A DNA stretch of 64,000 nt from JBLHZY01 sp047631555 (GTDB lineage: Bacteria; Pseudomonadota; Alphaproteobacteria; Rhodobacterales; Rhodobacteraceae). A program made the position numbers and the translations under genes. Positions 50,719 through 59,858 of the stretch are shown piece after piece; position 1 is the stretch's first letter; the number at the start of each line of letters is the position of its first letter. The notes beneath the pieces are model-generated. The model saw nothing but the letters and a program-made list of their open reading frames with translations. It did no database searches and had not been told where the DNA came from. The DNA is taken from NCBI GenBank assembly GCA_047631555.1, contig JBLHZY010000002.1, forward strand, positions 248,001 through 312,000, in the 5' to 3' direction.

Positions 50719-51365
50719 GTTCTGAGAAGAAAAGCAAAGCCGACAAGCAAAAGCCCAAAGCGGGCAAAAGCAAAATGCCTCGTAAATCTTGGCGCAACGG
50801 ACGGGGCGTCCTTTGGCTGATTGCGGGATTGCTCCTTGTTTCAGGAGTTTTACGGCTGGGTTCTGGGACGGGTGCTGCGATTGCGCGTGAAGTTGCGGAT
50901 ATGAAGGCCGGTAAGGTTGAAGCCGCGCACACAGAGGCGCTTCTTTGCCAATCTGATGACGATCTAAATGCGCTTTTGCAGGCCTTGCAGGCTCGTGAAT
51001 CGCAGATAAAACAGCGCGAGGGAGCGATGAGCGATCAGCTCAAAGCACTGGAAATTGCGCGGGCGGAGTTTGAAGAAAATATTGCTGTCTTGATTGAGGC
51101 TGAGGCAAAATTGAATGCCACGTTGGCTTTGGCAGACAACGCCGCCGAGGGCGATCTTGCGCGCTTGACGGCCGTCTATGAAAATATGAAACCCAAGGAT
51201 GCAGCCTTGTTGTTTGAGGAAATGGCGCCAGATTTTGCCGCTGGGTTTCTCGGACGGATGCGCCCTGATGCGGCAGCTGCTGTGATGGCCGGACTTGAGC
51301 CATCAACAGGGTATTCCATCAGTGTCATTCTAGCAGGCCGAAATGCGGCAGTGCCAAAAGAGTGA
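50715..51365 (+). CDS. motE: MotE-like periplasmic stator chaperone
   Basis: The 216-residue protein has a basic N-terminus, a membrane helix (GVLWLIAGLLLVSGVLRLG), a long coiled coil (about 75-140) and a C-terminal MgtE-N-like domain: YENMKPKDAALLFEEMAPDF and GFLGRMRPDAAAAVMAGL. This is the layout of MotE, a chaperone for the periplasmic MotC in rhizobia, and of FliJ/FlgJ-neighbour proteins in other alphaproteobacteria. Position just before motA supports the MotE assignment. Its stop lies inside a 9-bp inverted repeat. Confidence 0.75.
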   Translation: MSSEKKSKADKQKPKAGKSKMPRKSWRNGRGVLWLIAGLLLVSGVLRLGSGTGAAIAREVADMKAGKVEAAHTEALLCQSDDDLNALLQALQARESQIKQREGAMSDQLKALEIARAEFEENIAVLIEAEAKLNATLALADNAAEGDLARLTAVYENMKPKDAALLFEEMAPDFAAGFLGRMRPDAAAAVMAGLEPSTGYSISVILAGRNAAVPKE

Positions 51366-51394
51366 GGTTTGAGGGAAGGTTTCTTAACCTCACT
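51361..51394 (+). promoter_or_regulatory. stem-loop between motE and motA
   Basis: AGTGAGGTT (51361-51369) and AACCTCACT (51386-51394) are perfect 9-bp inverted arms around a 16-nt loop. The left arm contains the motE stop codon. No U-run follows, so an attenuator or RNA-processing/stability element is more likely than a full terminator. Confidence 0.45.
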
Positions 51395-51447
51395 CTGCCA
51401 AAATCAAACAACAAACCCGTTTCACTTATTCAAAAGAGTAGAAAATC

Positions 51448-52317
51448 ATGGTCGGCATTGTCGGAATTCTTTTGATCTTTGTCATGGTGTTCGGTGGCTA
51501 TTTGGCCGCCGGAGGCAAGCTCGGCATTATTCTCAAATCCCTTCCATTTGAGTTCATGATGATCGGCGGGGCAGCAGCCGGGGCTTTTGCCATTTCCAAT
51601 GATATGGCCGCGATTAAGCATACGATGAAAGACATCGGCAAGGTTTTCAAAGGCCCCAAATGGTCGCCTGCGGATTACCGCGATCTTCTTTGTCTTTTGT
51701 TTGAACTTATCCGTCTTGCGCGCCAGAATCCCGTGGGCCTCGAAGAGCACATCGAAGCACCGGAAGAATCGGCCATTTTCTCGAAATACGCGAAAATTCT
51801 CACCGACAAAGAAGCGATCAATTTGATTTGCGACACGATGCGTTCTGCATCCATGAATTATGATGACCCTCATCAAGTTGAAGAAGTGCTTGAGAAACGA
51901 ATCGAGACAAACCTTCATCATGCGCTTCACTCAACCCATGCGCTGCAATCTGTAGCTGATGGCCTCCCAGCGTTGGGAATTGTGGCGGCGGTTCTTGGGG
52001 TAATCAAAACGATGGGGTCCATTGATCAGCCGCCTGAAATCTTGGGCAAAATGATTGGCGGCGCGTTGGTTGGGACGTTCTTGGGCGTATTTCTAGCCTA
52101 TGGGCTGGTTGGACCATTTGCGACAAAAGTGAAAACCGTTGTTGAAGAAGATGGTCATTTTTACCAACTAATTCGCGAAGTTCTGGTCGCAAATCTGCAC
52201 AACCACGCGACGAATATTTGCATCGAAGTTGGCCGTCAAAATACACCAGGGCACTACCGCCCCAGCTTCTCTGATCTCGAAGAGGCGCTGAAAGAGGTAA
52301 AAACCGAGGCTGCATGA
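51448..52317 (+). CDS. motA: flagellar motor stator protein MotA
   Basis: This 289-residue proton-channel subunit has four membrane helices: two near the start (VGIVGILLIFVMVFGGYLAA) and two around 165-220 (GIVAAVLGVIKTMGS; GTFLGVFLAYGLVGP), with conserved prolines in DGLPALG and LVGP, and a large charged cytoplasmic loop (about 60-150) that contacts FliG. AAAGAG lies before the ATG. It overlaps the following large periplasmic protein by 4 nt, implying co-production, and is 11 kb from motB. Confidence 0.94.
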   Translation: MVGIVGILLIFVMVFGGYLAAGGKLGIILKSLPFEFMMIGGAAAGAFAISNDMAAIKHTMKDIGKVFKGPKWSPADYRDLLCLLFELIRLARQNPVGLEEHIEAPEESAIFSKYAKILTDKEAINLICDTMRSASMNYDDPHQVEEVLEKRIETNLHHALHSTHALQSVADGLPALGIVAAVLGVIKTMGSIDQPPEILGKMIGGALVGTFLGVFLAYGLVGPFATKVKTVVEEDGHFYQLIREVLVANLHNHATNICIEVGRQNTPGHYRPSFSDLEEALKEVKTEAA

Positions 52318-54647
52318 TGAAGCGCGTTCTGGCCCTCATTTTTTGTTTTCTACCGATCGTGGGGCAAGCCGAGATTGTCACTTTGCGTTCGGGTGAGCAC
52401 GCTGATTTCTCTCGCCTCGTTTTACAGCTTAGCGAGCAATCAGATTGGCAAATCGGGCGCACTGTTGAAGGTTATGAGCTGCGGATCGAAGCCGAGGAAA
52501 TTGAGTTTGACACCAGCAAAGTTTTTGATCGTATTCCCCGCAATCGTATAACTGGCTTTGCTACGCCCAAAGCCTCGCATCTCGTGGTTCAGGTTCCAAA
52601 TGGCTTTCATCTGGACGCGTTTGAGATACGTGCTGGGCGCATTGTCATCGATATAAAGAATGGGCCTGCGTCCGTTGATTCAATTTTCGAGAATAGGTTC
52701 GCGGAGCAAAATGATTTAGCAGAACGGGAAATTACACCAGAAGAGAGCTCTCCCGGAAAACAGAGCAACCTTGCTATGTTTGAACAAACAGCTTCGTCAA
52801 TATTGGGTGACACAAAGCAAGCCGAGCGAAGTGATTTGAGCGATGTTGTTGCTCAGGATGTCTTCCCGCTCCCCTTGTTCTCGGCCACACCGGAAGAGAG
52901 TACCCAAGCGCCTTTGCCTTTGGAGCTTCCCTCCGAGCGAAGTGAACGGGTTATTCAAATGGAAGCAGCGCTCATCAAGCAGTTGAGCCGTGCCGCATCC
53001 CAAGGACTCATCGTCGCGGATATTGAAGATCCGCAGGCTGCCATTCAGGAGATGATCGCACCGCGCGAAACCGCAATTAAATCCACTGTTTTGCCAGAGG
53101 ATCCTCCGCCGGGGGATCTTTCTCACGTCCGTATTAAGACGCGGGTAGACTTGGATTCGCGCGAGGAAAATGGAAAGCCGAAGCTGACTTCCAGCGGTGG
53201 TGAATGCTTACCCGGTTCCAAATTTGATATTGCCAGCTGGGGACCGGAATTGGTGCCTCTTTTGGATTTGGCCGAATATCGCGGTGCTCTGATTGGCGAA
53301 TTTGACACAGCCGAAGCAAGCGAAATTAGAGACCTCGCTCGATACTATATTTTTCTAGGATTTGGGGCCGAAGCCAAAAGCACACTTCGCGAATTTGGCG
53401 TTATAGCGCAAGATGCAGATATCTTGAATGCAATGGCAGACGTTATGGATCAAGGCCAAGCTGCCGCTATGGGCCGCCTTGAAGGACAGTTAACGTGCAG
53501 CGGGCCTTCAGCGATGTGGTCGGCGCTCGCGGCACCCCGCATTTTAAAGGGCGACGAGATCAATCGCGTTGCAATCCTACAGGCGTTTTCAGCGCTTCCG
53601 CTACATCTTAGGCGCCATCTCGGGCCCATTCTTAGCGAACGCTTTCTGGGCATCGGCGATACGGATGTGGCGAGTTCTATTCGTGGTGCAATTCAGCGAG
53701 CGCCTGGAAAGCATGGCGAAGGCGTAGACATGCTTGATGCGAAGCTAGAGCTCTCCCTGGGCCATGACGAAGTTGCAACGCGTAAACTTGAAGCAATAGT
53801 GCGCGAAGGTGGGGCGCTCGCACCCGAGGCTCTCGCTACTTTGATAGAAACCAAATTAGCCGCTGACGCGACCATCCCAAAGCCGATGATTGCAGATGCC
53901 ATGGCGCTGAGTTTCGTGCTCCAAAAAACCTCTCTTGGCACCAGGTTGTCCAAACTCTCAATCGTGGCGACGATCCAAAACGGCGAAAGCAGCCTCGCGC
54001 TAGACCGCATAGCACAAGCGCAACGCGAAGGCGCTTTGGAGAGCGACATTCTAGAAGCACTATCGAATGATGCCTATTTGAGTCTGGCAAAGAACGCAGC
54101 GGATATTGAATTCATGCGCCGCAGCCTTTCTCCGGCTGCGCGTGGCAAAATTGCAGGCCTTACCTCGGAACCAAGACGAGCGATTGCGGGCCGCATGCTG
54201 GACTTGGGTTTTGCATCCCAAGCGCGTGATGTCCTCAGCGCGGTGCAAAATATTCCTGAGCCCGAAGATAGGTATCTGTTTGCGCGGGCGGCATTGATGC
54301 AAGGGCGCCCACAGGTTGCGGTTGGATATCTGGCAGGTATTGAGGGGGACGAAGCGGAACTTCTGCGCGCTCGTGCATTTCAAGCGGCTAAAGACGAAAC
54401 CCGCGCTGCTGAGGTTTTTGAAAGCCTCAACAAAATCAACGAAGCGGCCCGGTCCGCCTGGAGGGCCGGGGATTTCTCGCGGGTTGAGCGCATCGGCAGC
54501 CCTCAGGAGCAGACGGTAGCAAATTTAGCAACGGATCCGCCATCCAATCCTCAATTGGGATTGGCGACCAACAGAGCATTGGTTGCGAAAAGCGCTGCAT
54601 CGCGCGAAGCTTTCAATGAATTGATCCGCAGTCTGCCAAACCCGTGA
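52314..54647 (+). CDS. large periplasmic protein of flagellar operon, unknown
   Basis: I do not recognise this 777-residue protein. It has a signal peptide (cleavage probably after PIVGQA) and an N-terminal beta-rich domain (LRSGEHADFSRLVLQLSEQ, VEGYELRIEAEEIEFD) that resembles AMIN-type peptidoglycan-binding domains. A disordered, acidic linker follows (about 130-300), then a long helical part with TPR-like repeats (for example ALAPEALATLIETKLAAD, LGFASQARDVLSAVQNI). Starting inside motA (ATGA) and followed by a lytic transglycosylase, it may be a structural or MotC-like stator partner. No cysteine lipobox or outer-membrane anchor is seen. Confidence 0.7.
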   Translation: MMKRVLALIFCFLPIVGQAEIVTLRSGEHADFSRLVLQLSEQSDWQIGRTVEGYELRIEAEEIEFDTSKVFDRIPRNRITGFATPKASHLVVQVPNGFHLDAFEIRAGRIVIDIKNGPASVDSIFENRFAEQNDLAEREITPEESSPGKQSNLAMFEQTASSILGDTKQAERSDLSDVVAQDVFPLPLFSATPEESTQAPLPLELPSERSERVIQMEAALIKQLSRAASQGLIVADIEDPQAAIQEMIAPRETAIKSTVLPEDPPPGDLSHVRIKTRVDLDSREENGKPKLTSSGGECLPGSKFDIASWGPELVPLLDLAEYRGALIGEFDTAEASEIRDLARYYIFLGFGAEAKSTLREFGVIAQDADILNAMADVMDQGQAAAMGRLEGQLTCSGPSAMWSALAAPRILKGDEINRVAILQAFSALPLHLRRHLGPILSERFLGIGDTDVASSIRGAIQRAPGKHGEGVDMLDAKLELSLGHDEVATRKLEAIVREGGALAPEALATLIETKLAADATIPKPMIADAMALSFVLQKTSLGTRLSKLSIVATIQNGESSLALDRIAQAQREGALESDILEALSNDAYLSLAKNAADIEFMRRSLSPAARGKIAGLTSEPRRAIAGRMLDLGFASQARDVLSAVQNIPEPEDRYLFARAALMQGRPQVAVGYLAGIEGDEAELLRARAFQAAKDETRAAEVFESLNKINEAARSAWRAGDFSRVERIGSPQEQTVANLATDPPSNPQLGLATNRALVAKSAASREAFNELIRSLPNP

Positions 54648-54745
54648 CCATCACACCGCAATTTAGCTCTGTTCTTGGTTACTGTTTGTAAAGGCTCTTT
54701 CTCTAGCAATGAAGGAACACTTTAGCAGCAAGAATTGCAGCACAC

Positions 54746-55501
54746 ATGAATCCGTTTAAGCCCCTTCTTTTCAACCAAAAGCCTATCCCGATTCGGGCGC
54801 TAATTACGGCAACTTTAGCGCTATGCTTGTTCACTTTCCCGCTTCTGCCGGCGCGCGCAAAAAACGCTTCAGATATTTGCGAGTCAATTGCAGTTCAGGT
54901 TGCTAAAGAAACGGGCGTGCCGGTTTCGGTCCTTCAAGCCATCAGCTTAAACGAGACGGGTCGAAAGAGCGAAGGCCGGTTTCGGCCGTGGCCCTGGACT
55001 GTGAATATGGAGGGCAAGGGTGTTTGGTTTGATAGCTATCCCGAGGCGCTCGCATACGCAAAAACAGAGTTTGCGAGAGGCGCGCGAAGCTTTGATCTTG
55101 GCTGTTTTCAGATAAACTACAAATGGCATCACCAAGCCTTTTCTTCCATTGAAGAAATGTTTGATCCAACGGCAAATGCGCGTTACGCCGCAAATTTTCT
55201 GAGCGATCTTTATGCTGAAAAAGGCGATTGGACGGCCGCAGCAGGCGCCTATCATTCAAGAACGCCCAAATACGCAAATCGCTACTCTGCTCGGTTCGAA
55301 AAGTTTAGAGCGCAACTTCAAGAAAAACCGATCGCGCCCTCTGCGATGCCAGAGGCGCCTATTGCAGTCGCACAGATGCAACAGCTCACAACCCGAGTAA
55401 ACACCTTCCCATTTCTAATTGCGGGAAGCACCACTGCAGGTTTTGGCTCTCTTGTGCCCATCAATGAACCAGGCGGAACACGCCTGATTTCCGTAGAATA
55501 A
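54746..55501 (+). CDS. sltF: flagellum-specific lytic transglycosylase, SltF-like
   Basis: The 251-residue secreted enzyme makes room in peptidoglycan for the rod. A signal peptide (LALCLFTFPLLPARA) precedes an SLT domain: VSVLQAISLNETGRKSEGRF with the catalytic glutamate in S-L-N-E-T, SFDLGCFQINYKWHHQAF and AAGAYHSRTP. These match SltF of Rhodobacter sphaeroides in layout. The C-terminal ~55 residues are low-complexity and may bind the rod scaffold. It is placed just before flhA. No close ribosome site is visible at 54746. Confidence 0.85.
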   Translation: MNPFKPLLFNQKPIPIRALITATLALCLFTFPLLPARAKNASDICESIAVQVAKETGVPVSVLQAISLNETGRKSEGRFRPWPWTVNMEGKGVWFDSYPEALAYAKTEFARGARSFDLGCFQINYKWHHQAFSSIEEMFDPTANARYAANFLSDLYAEKGDWTAAAGAYHSRTPKYANRYSARFEKFRAQLQEKPIAPSAMPEAPIAVAQMQQLTTRVNTFPFLIAGSTTAGFGSLVPINEPGGTRLISVE

Positions 55502-55510
55502 GGCGCCCAA

Positions 55511-57598
55511 ATGCAACTGACCATTCAAGATATTTTCCGCCCGACGATCCTCCTCGCTCTCGCTCTTATGGCTGTTATCGTGATGATGATTTTGCCGATG
55601 CCTGCCATCATTCTTGATATCGGGTTGGCCGCATCTTTTGCGCTGGCGATCTTGATGTTTACCGTCACGATTTTTATCGAACGCCCGCTGGATTTTTCCG
55701 CATTTCCAACCGTCTTGCTTGCCTCACTTATGTTGCGGCTGTCGCTCAACGTTAGCTCAACCAAGCTCATTATCGGTCAAGGTCACACGGGGACATCTGC
55801 GGCAGGCAATGTGATCGAGGGCTTTGCAAATTTTGTGATGAGCGGCTCAGTATTTCTTGGGCTTGTCGTATTTTGCGTTTTGCTGATCGTGAATTTTGTT
55901 GTGATAACAAAAGGCGCAGGGCGGATGGCCGAAGTTGGCGCGCGGTTTGCACTGGATGGTATGCCAGGCAAGCAGCTCGCCATTGATGCGGATATGTCTG
56001 CAGGTGCGATCAGCCATGAAGAAGCAAAAGCACGGCGCGAAATCGAGCTTGCAGAAACAACCTTCTTTGGCTCCCTTGATGGCGCCTCAAAATTTGTGAA
56101 GGGCGATGCTGTCGCGGGGCTCCTTATTACAATTCTCAATCTCGTGATGGGCCTCGTGATTGGCGTGGCGATGCACGATATGCCAATTGGGCAAGCCTTC
56201 GAGACATATGCGATTCTGACCATCGGCGATGGCCTCGTGAGTCAAATTCCCGCCGTGATCATTTCAATCGCATCGGCACTTCTTTTGGCGCGCGGCGGGG
56301 CTTCTGGCTCAGCCGATCTCGCCTTGTTTAACCAATTGGGTCGCTACCCTGCTGCGCTCTATACGGTCGCGCTTTTGATGGGCCTATTTGCGCTCGTGCC
56401 TGGCCTACCATTCATTCCATTTTTGATGGGATCTATTGCGCTTGCGACGGGCGCCTATTTTGCAAACAAATTCGCGGTGGAAAGGGCTAAAGCCAGCGAA
56501 GCTAAACCCACAGAAAAAAGCGAAGCGCCGAGCGAGGAATCCCTTGGCGATATCCTAGACCTTGATGACATACATGTGGAGTTTGCACCCGATCTTGTTT
56601 CGATGGTGCTTGATCCGCAAACCGGCATCGATGCGCGGATCGCGAATATGCGGACCCATGTTGCGCAACAGTTCGGGCTCATTTTGCCTGAAATCCGTCT
56701 CACAGATGATCCTTCTTTGCCCTCGGGCGGATATGTCGTTCGTATCCAAGGAGTTGAGCAAGCGAGGGATGTTTTGCGGCCCGATCATGTCTTGGCCCTT
56801 TTGTCCGGTGAAGATTTTGGATTGGTGCCTGGCGAGGACGTTAAAGAGCCGGTTTACGGCGCTCCCGCGCGCTGGATTGATGCTGGTCAAAAAGAAGATA
56901 TGGCGATTGCTGGTTTTACAATTGTGAACCCAACGGAGGTTTTGGCAACTCATCTTCTTGAGGTGATGAAAAAGAATTTTGCGCGCTTACTTTCGCTCAA
57001 ATCGCTGCGCCGTTTGCTTGATGAAATGACAAATCTGTCTGATCCGGTTCGCGCCGAAGCAAACCAGCGAATGCTAGATGAGCTGGTGCCAGAGAAGGTT
57101 CCTGCGGATCTGCTGCTCGCTGTTTTGAGACTGCTGCTTGAAGAGCGCGTTTCGATCCGCAATCTCCCTCTTATTCTCGAAGCCATTGCAGAAGCGCGTG
57201 GGGGGCAAGCAACCCCTGAAGGGATTTGCGAACATGTCCGTCATCGGCTTGGTTTTCAGCTGATCGCTGAGATGCGCCGCGAAGATGGAACGCTTCCCTT
57301 GGTGCAGCTCGCGCCGGAATGGGAAGAGCGTTTTGCAACGTTTCAGATTGATGGGGATCGGGGGCAATCAGATGTTGCGTTGCCCCCAGAAGAGTTCAAC
57401 CGACTGGCCAATTCCGTAGCTGAGCGAATTGCGATTGCCGGGGAAACGGGCGTTTACCCAGCGTTGGTTACTTCTACGCGCCGCCGCCGTTTCCTTCGGA
57501 CTGTTCTTTCGGCCAAAGGCATTCATAACCCGGTGCTTTCCTTTGAAGAGATCGGAACCGAAGCAAGGCCTTCGCTGGTTGGATTGGTGCCCGCGTGA
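55511..57598 (+). CDS. flhA: flagellar export gate protein FlhA
   Basis: The 695-residue FlhA has about eight membrane helices in the first 330 residues, including the FHIPEP-family signature around RFALDGMPGKQLAIDADMSA (about 138-157). After a short acidic linker (EAPSEESLGDILD) comes the cytoplasmic domain that docks chaperone-substrate complexes, with the conserved IRLTDDPSLPSGGYVVRI and VVNPTEV-like segment. AAGGCG lies upstream of ATG 55511. It overlaps fliR by 4 nt (GTGA). Confidence 0.96.
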   Translation: MQLTIQDIFRPTILLALALMAVIVMMILPMPAIILDIGLAASFALAILMFTVTIFIERPLDFSAFPTVLLASLMLRLSLNVSSTKLIIGQGHTGTSAAGNVIEGFANFVMSGSVFLGLVVFCVLLIVNFVVITKGAGRMAEVGARFALDGMPGKQLAIDADMSAGAISHEEAKARREIELAETTFFGSLDGASKFVKGDAVAGLLITILNLVMGLVIGVAMHDMPIGQAFETYAILTIGDGLVSQIPAVIISIASALLLARGGASGSADLALFNQLGRYPAALYTVALLMGLFALVPGLPFIPFLMGSIALATGAYFANKFAVERAKASEAKPTEKSEAPSEESLGDILDLDDIHVEFAPDLVSMVLDPQTGIDARIANMRTHVAQQFGLILPEIRLTDDPSLPSGGYVVRIQGVEQARDVLRPDHVLALLSGEDFGLVPGEDVKEPVYGAPARWIDAGQKEDMAIAGFTIVNPTEVLATHLLEVMKKNFARLLSLKSLRRLLDEMTNLSDPVRAEANQRMLDELVPEKVPADLLLAVLRLLLEERVSIRNLPLILEAIAEARGGQATPEGICEHVRHRLGFQLIAEMRREDGTLPLVQLAPEWEERFATFQIDGDRGQSDVALPPEEFNRLANSVAERIAIAGETGVYPALVTSTRRRRFLRTVLSAKGIHNPVLSFEEIGTEARPSLVGLVPA

Positions 57599-58371
57599 TC
57601 GATACGCTGGAACAGATACTCGCGCTTAGTCGCACGAATTTGATGATCGGCTTTATTGTATTTTTGCGCGTTGGCGCAGCGATGGCGCTATTGCCCGCTT
57701 TTGGGGAGCGATCTGTTCCAGAGCAGGTGCGCCTGATGTTGGGCCTTGGGTTTACCGTAATTGTTGCGCCCGCTGTTGCTTCAGATGTTGAAGCTATTGC
57801 CGCCAAAGGGCAGGTATTCGGGGTATTTGTTTTCACAGAAGTTTTGGCCGGGCTTGCTATTGGCATAGGGCTTCGTTTGTTTGTTTTGGCATTGCAGACG
57901 GCTGGTTCAATTGCGGCTCAATCAACTTCCCTAAGTCAGTTGTTTGGTGGTGGCGCTGTAGATCCACAGCCGGCGATCGGGCATTTGCTTTTGGTCTCAG
58001 GGCTTGCGCTCGCGGTGATGACGGGGCTGCATGTTCGCGTCGCGGAGATGTTGATTATGTCCTACGATGTGCTTCTGCCCGGGCAGTTTCCGGATGCTGG
58101 CGTGTTAAGCGAGTGGGGTATTGCGCGCATCGCTCATGCCTTCGCGCTCGCGTTTTCACTGGCAGCACCCTTCGTGATCGCGTCCCTAATCTACAATGTG
58201 GCACTTGGTGTGATCAATCGAGCTATGCCGCAATTGATGGTCGCCTTTGTCGGCGCACCAGCCATTACCGCCGGCGGCCTTTTGCTCATGTTCTTGGCGC
58301 TACCGATCCTTCTTGGGCTTTGGTCAGATGGTTTAAACGCCTTTCTTACTGATCCTTTCGGAGCGCGCTGA
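57595..58371 (+). CDS. fliR: flagellar export gate protein FliR
   Basis: The 258-residue gate subunit starts at GTG (57595) inside the flhA stop. Six hydrophobic segments are seen; FIVFLRVGAAMALLPAFGE near the start and NRAMPQLMVAFVGAPAITAGG toward the end are characteristic of FliR. It joins FliP and FliQ in the pore and contacts FlhB, whose gene starts one base before the fliR stop ends (TGATG). Confidence 0.93.
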   Translation: MIDTLEQILALSRTNLMIGFIVFLRVGAAMALLPAFGERSVPEQVRLMLGLGFTVIVAPAVASDVEAIAAKGQVFGVFVFTEVLAGLAIGIGLRLFVLALQTAGSIAAQSTSLSQLFGGGAVDPQPAIGHLLLVSGLALAVMTGLHVRVAEMLIMSYDVLLPGQFPDAGVLSEWGIARIAHAFALAFSLAAPFVIASLIYNVALGVINRAMPQLMVAFVGAPAITAGGLLLMFLALPILLGLWSDGLNAFLTDPFGAR

Positions 58372-59465
58372 TGGCTGAGGGTGGTGACGAAGACAAGCAA
58401 TACGAGGCATCGCAAAAGAAGCTGGATGATGCCCGAAAGAAAGGCGAGATACCGAAATCCACGGATCTTACCACCGCCGCGGCCTATGCTGGCTTTATTC
58501 TAACCGCAAGTGCGTTGGGCGCGACGAGCCTTTCGCAGATGGGCAGCTCTATGGCAGGCCTAATTGGGCGCGCTGATAGTCTTTCAGCGCTCATGTTTGC
58601 GGGCTCCGGCCAAGTCATGACCGGCGGATTGATTGGCGAAATCGGCGTGGCCCTTGCGCCATGGTTTTTGATTCCCGCTCTTTTGGCGCTTCTAGCGATC
58701 ATATCGCAGCGTTCGTTTGTCATCGCACCCGAAAAACTCGCCCCGAAGCTGAGCCGAATTTCACCTATCTCAAATGCGGGCAACAAATTTGGGCGCTCTG
58801 GCCTGTTTGAATTTGCCAAGAGTTTCTCAAAGCTGATGATTTATGGGGTCGTGTTGGGGGTTTTTCTGTTTCAGCGCATACCTGAAATTTTGGCGACGCT
58901 TTCTTTGAGCCCCGGAATGGTGACGGTGGTTTTGCTTAAGCTTTGTATGAGTTTCTTGTTCATCGTTCTGGCGATCGCTGTTTCGATCGGGGGCATCGAT
59001 TTTCTTTGGCAATATGCAGAGCACATGCGTAAAAACCGCATGTCGCGCAAAGAAATGACGGATGAACACAAAAACAGCGAAGGCGATCCTCACGTTAAGC
59101 AGCAGCGTCGCCAAAGAGGCATGGAAATTGCGATGAACCAAATGCTGGGCGATGTTCCGCAAGCGGATGTGATCATCGTAAACCCCGAGCATTATGCTGT
59201 TGCACTTGAATGGGATCGCGCTGCCGGAAAGGCGCCTGTTTGTGTTGCTAAAGGTGTTGATGAGGTTGCGGCGCGCATTCGCGAAGTCGCCAATGAGCAC
59301 GGCATACCGATTCACCGCGACCCGCCAACTGCGCGCGCTCTGTTTGCGAGTGTCGAGATTGGTGAAGAGATATGGCCCGAGCACTATGGTGCTGTCGCGG
59401 CCGCAATTCGGTTTGCTGAGGCGATGCGCGAAAAGGTACGCGTTAAATTCGGAGGTCGGAAATGA
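58371..59465 (+). CDS. flhB: flagellar export switch protein FlhB (NPEH variant)
   Basis: The 364-residue FlhB switches export from rod/hook to filament substrates. After the charged start (EASQKKLDDARKKGEIPKS) come four membrane helices and a cytoplasmic domain. The autocleavage site, usually N-P-T-H, reads N271-P-E-H274 (IIVNPEHYAVALEW). Asparagine and proline, which drive cleavage, are kept. Downstream PVCVAKGVDEVAARIREVA and VEIGEEIWPEHYGAVA are standard. The start overlaps fliR by one base; the next gene overlaps its stop by 4 nt. Confidence 0.94.
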   Translation: MAEGGDEDKQYEASQKKLDDARKKGEIPKSTDLTTAAAYAGFILTASALGATSLSQMGSSMAGLIGRADSLSALMFAGSGQVMTGGLIGEIGVALAPWFLIPALLALLAIISQRSFVIAPEKLAPKLSRISPISNAGNKFGRSGLFEFAKSFSKLMIYGVVLGVFLFQRIPEILATLSLSPGMVTVVLLKLCMSFLFIVLAIAVSIGGIDFLWQYAEHMRKNRMSRKEMTDEHKNSEGDPHVKQQRRQRGMEIAMNQMLGDVPQADVIIVNPEHYAVALEWDRAAGKAPVCVAKGVDEVAARIREVANEHGIPIHRDPPTARALFASVEIGEEIWPEHYGAVAAAIRFAEAMREKVRVKFGGRK

Positions 59466-59803
59466 AAAAAGACATCGCCGCCTTAGAGACGCTCGCCCAG
59501 TTGATTTTGGATTCTGAGTTGGCCCGCCTGCAAGGGATTTCAAAGGAGCAAGAAGAGAAGGCCTCTGCGATCAAAGCGCTGCAAGATGCACGAAAAACGC
59601 GCGACGAAATTTTGCTTGATGGCCCCGATATGGCGCAGTTTGCCGGAGCGGATGTGCGCTGGCACAGATGGATGGCAGGAGCGCAGCGCAGTTTGGCGAT
59701 TGAAGCGGCGCAGATTGCCGCAAGGCGCGAGGCGCAGCTTGCGGTCTCGCGCAAAGCTTTTGGCCGCGTGCAGGTTTTAGGGAAGCTTACGGGAAAAAAA
59801 TAG
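59462..59803 (+). CDS. small coiled-coil protein after flhB, FliJ-like candidate
   Basis: I do not recognise this 113-residue protein by family. It is almost entirely helical and charged, with no signal peptide or membrane segment: ELARLQGISKEQEEKASAI and RSLAIEAAQIAARREAQLA form heptad-like helices around a central A-D-V-R-W-H-R-W. A two-helix coiled coil of about this size is what FliJ, the export escort, looks like, and no other fliJ is in the window. It overlaps flhB by 4 nt and is followed by a terminator. Confidence 0.6.
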   Translation: MKKDIAALETLAQLILDSELARLQGISKEQEEKASAIKALQDARKTRDEILLDGPDMAQFAGADVRWHRWMAGAQRSLAIEAAQIAARREAQLAVSRKAFGRVQVLGKLTGKK

Positions 59804-59810
59804 GAAAGCA

Positions 59811-59837
59811 AAAGGGCCGCGAATGATGCGGCCCTTT
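59811..59837. terminator. bidirectional hairpin terminator
   Basis: AAAGGGCCGC (59811-59820) and GCGGCCCTTT (59828-59837) are perfect 10-bp arms with loop GAATGAT. T-rich sequence follows on both strands (CCCTTTGTAT; CCCTTTTGCTTT), so it can end the forward fliL operon and the reverse flgC operon, whose stops lie 8 and 22 bases away. Confidence 0.88.
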
Positions 59838-59858
59838 GTATAGGTCTGAGGAACGACT

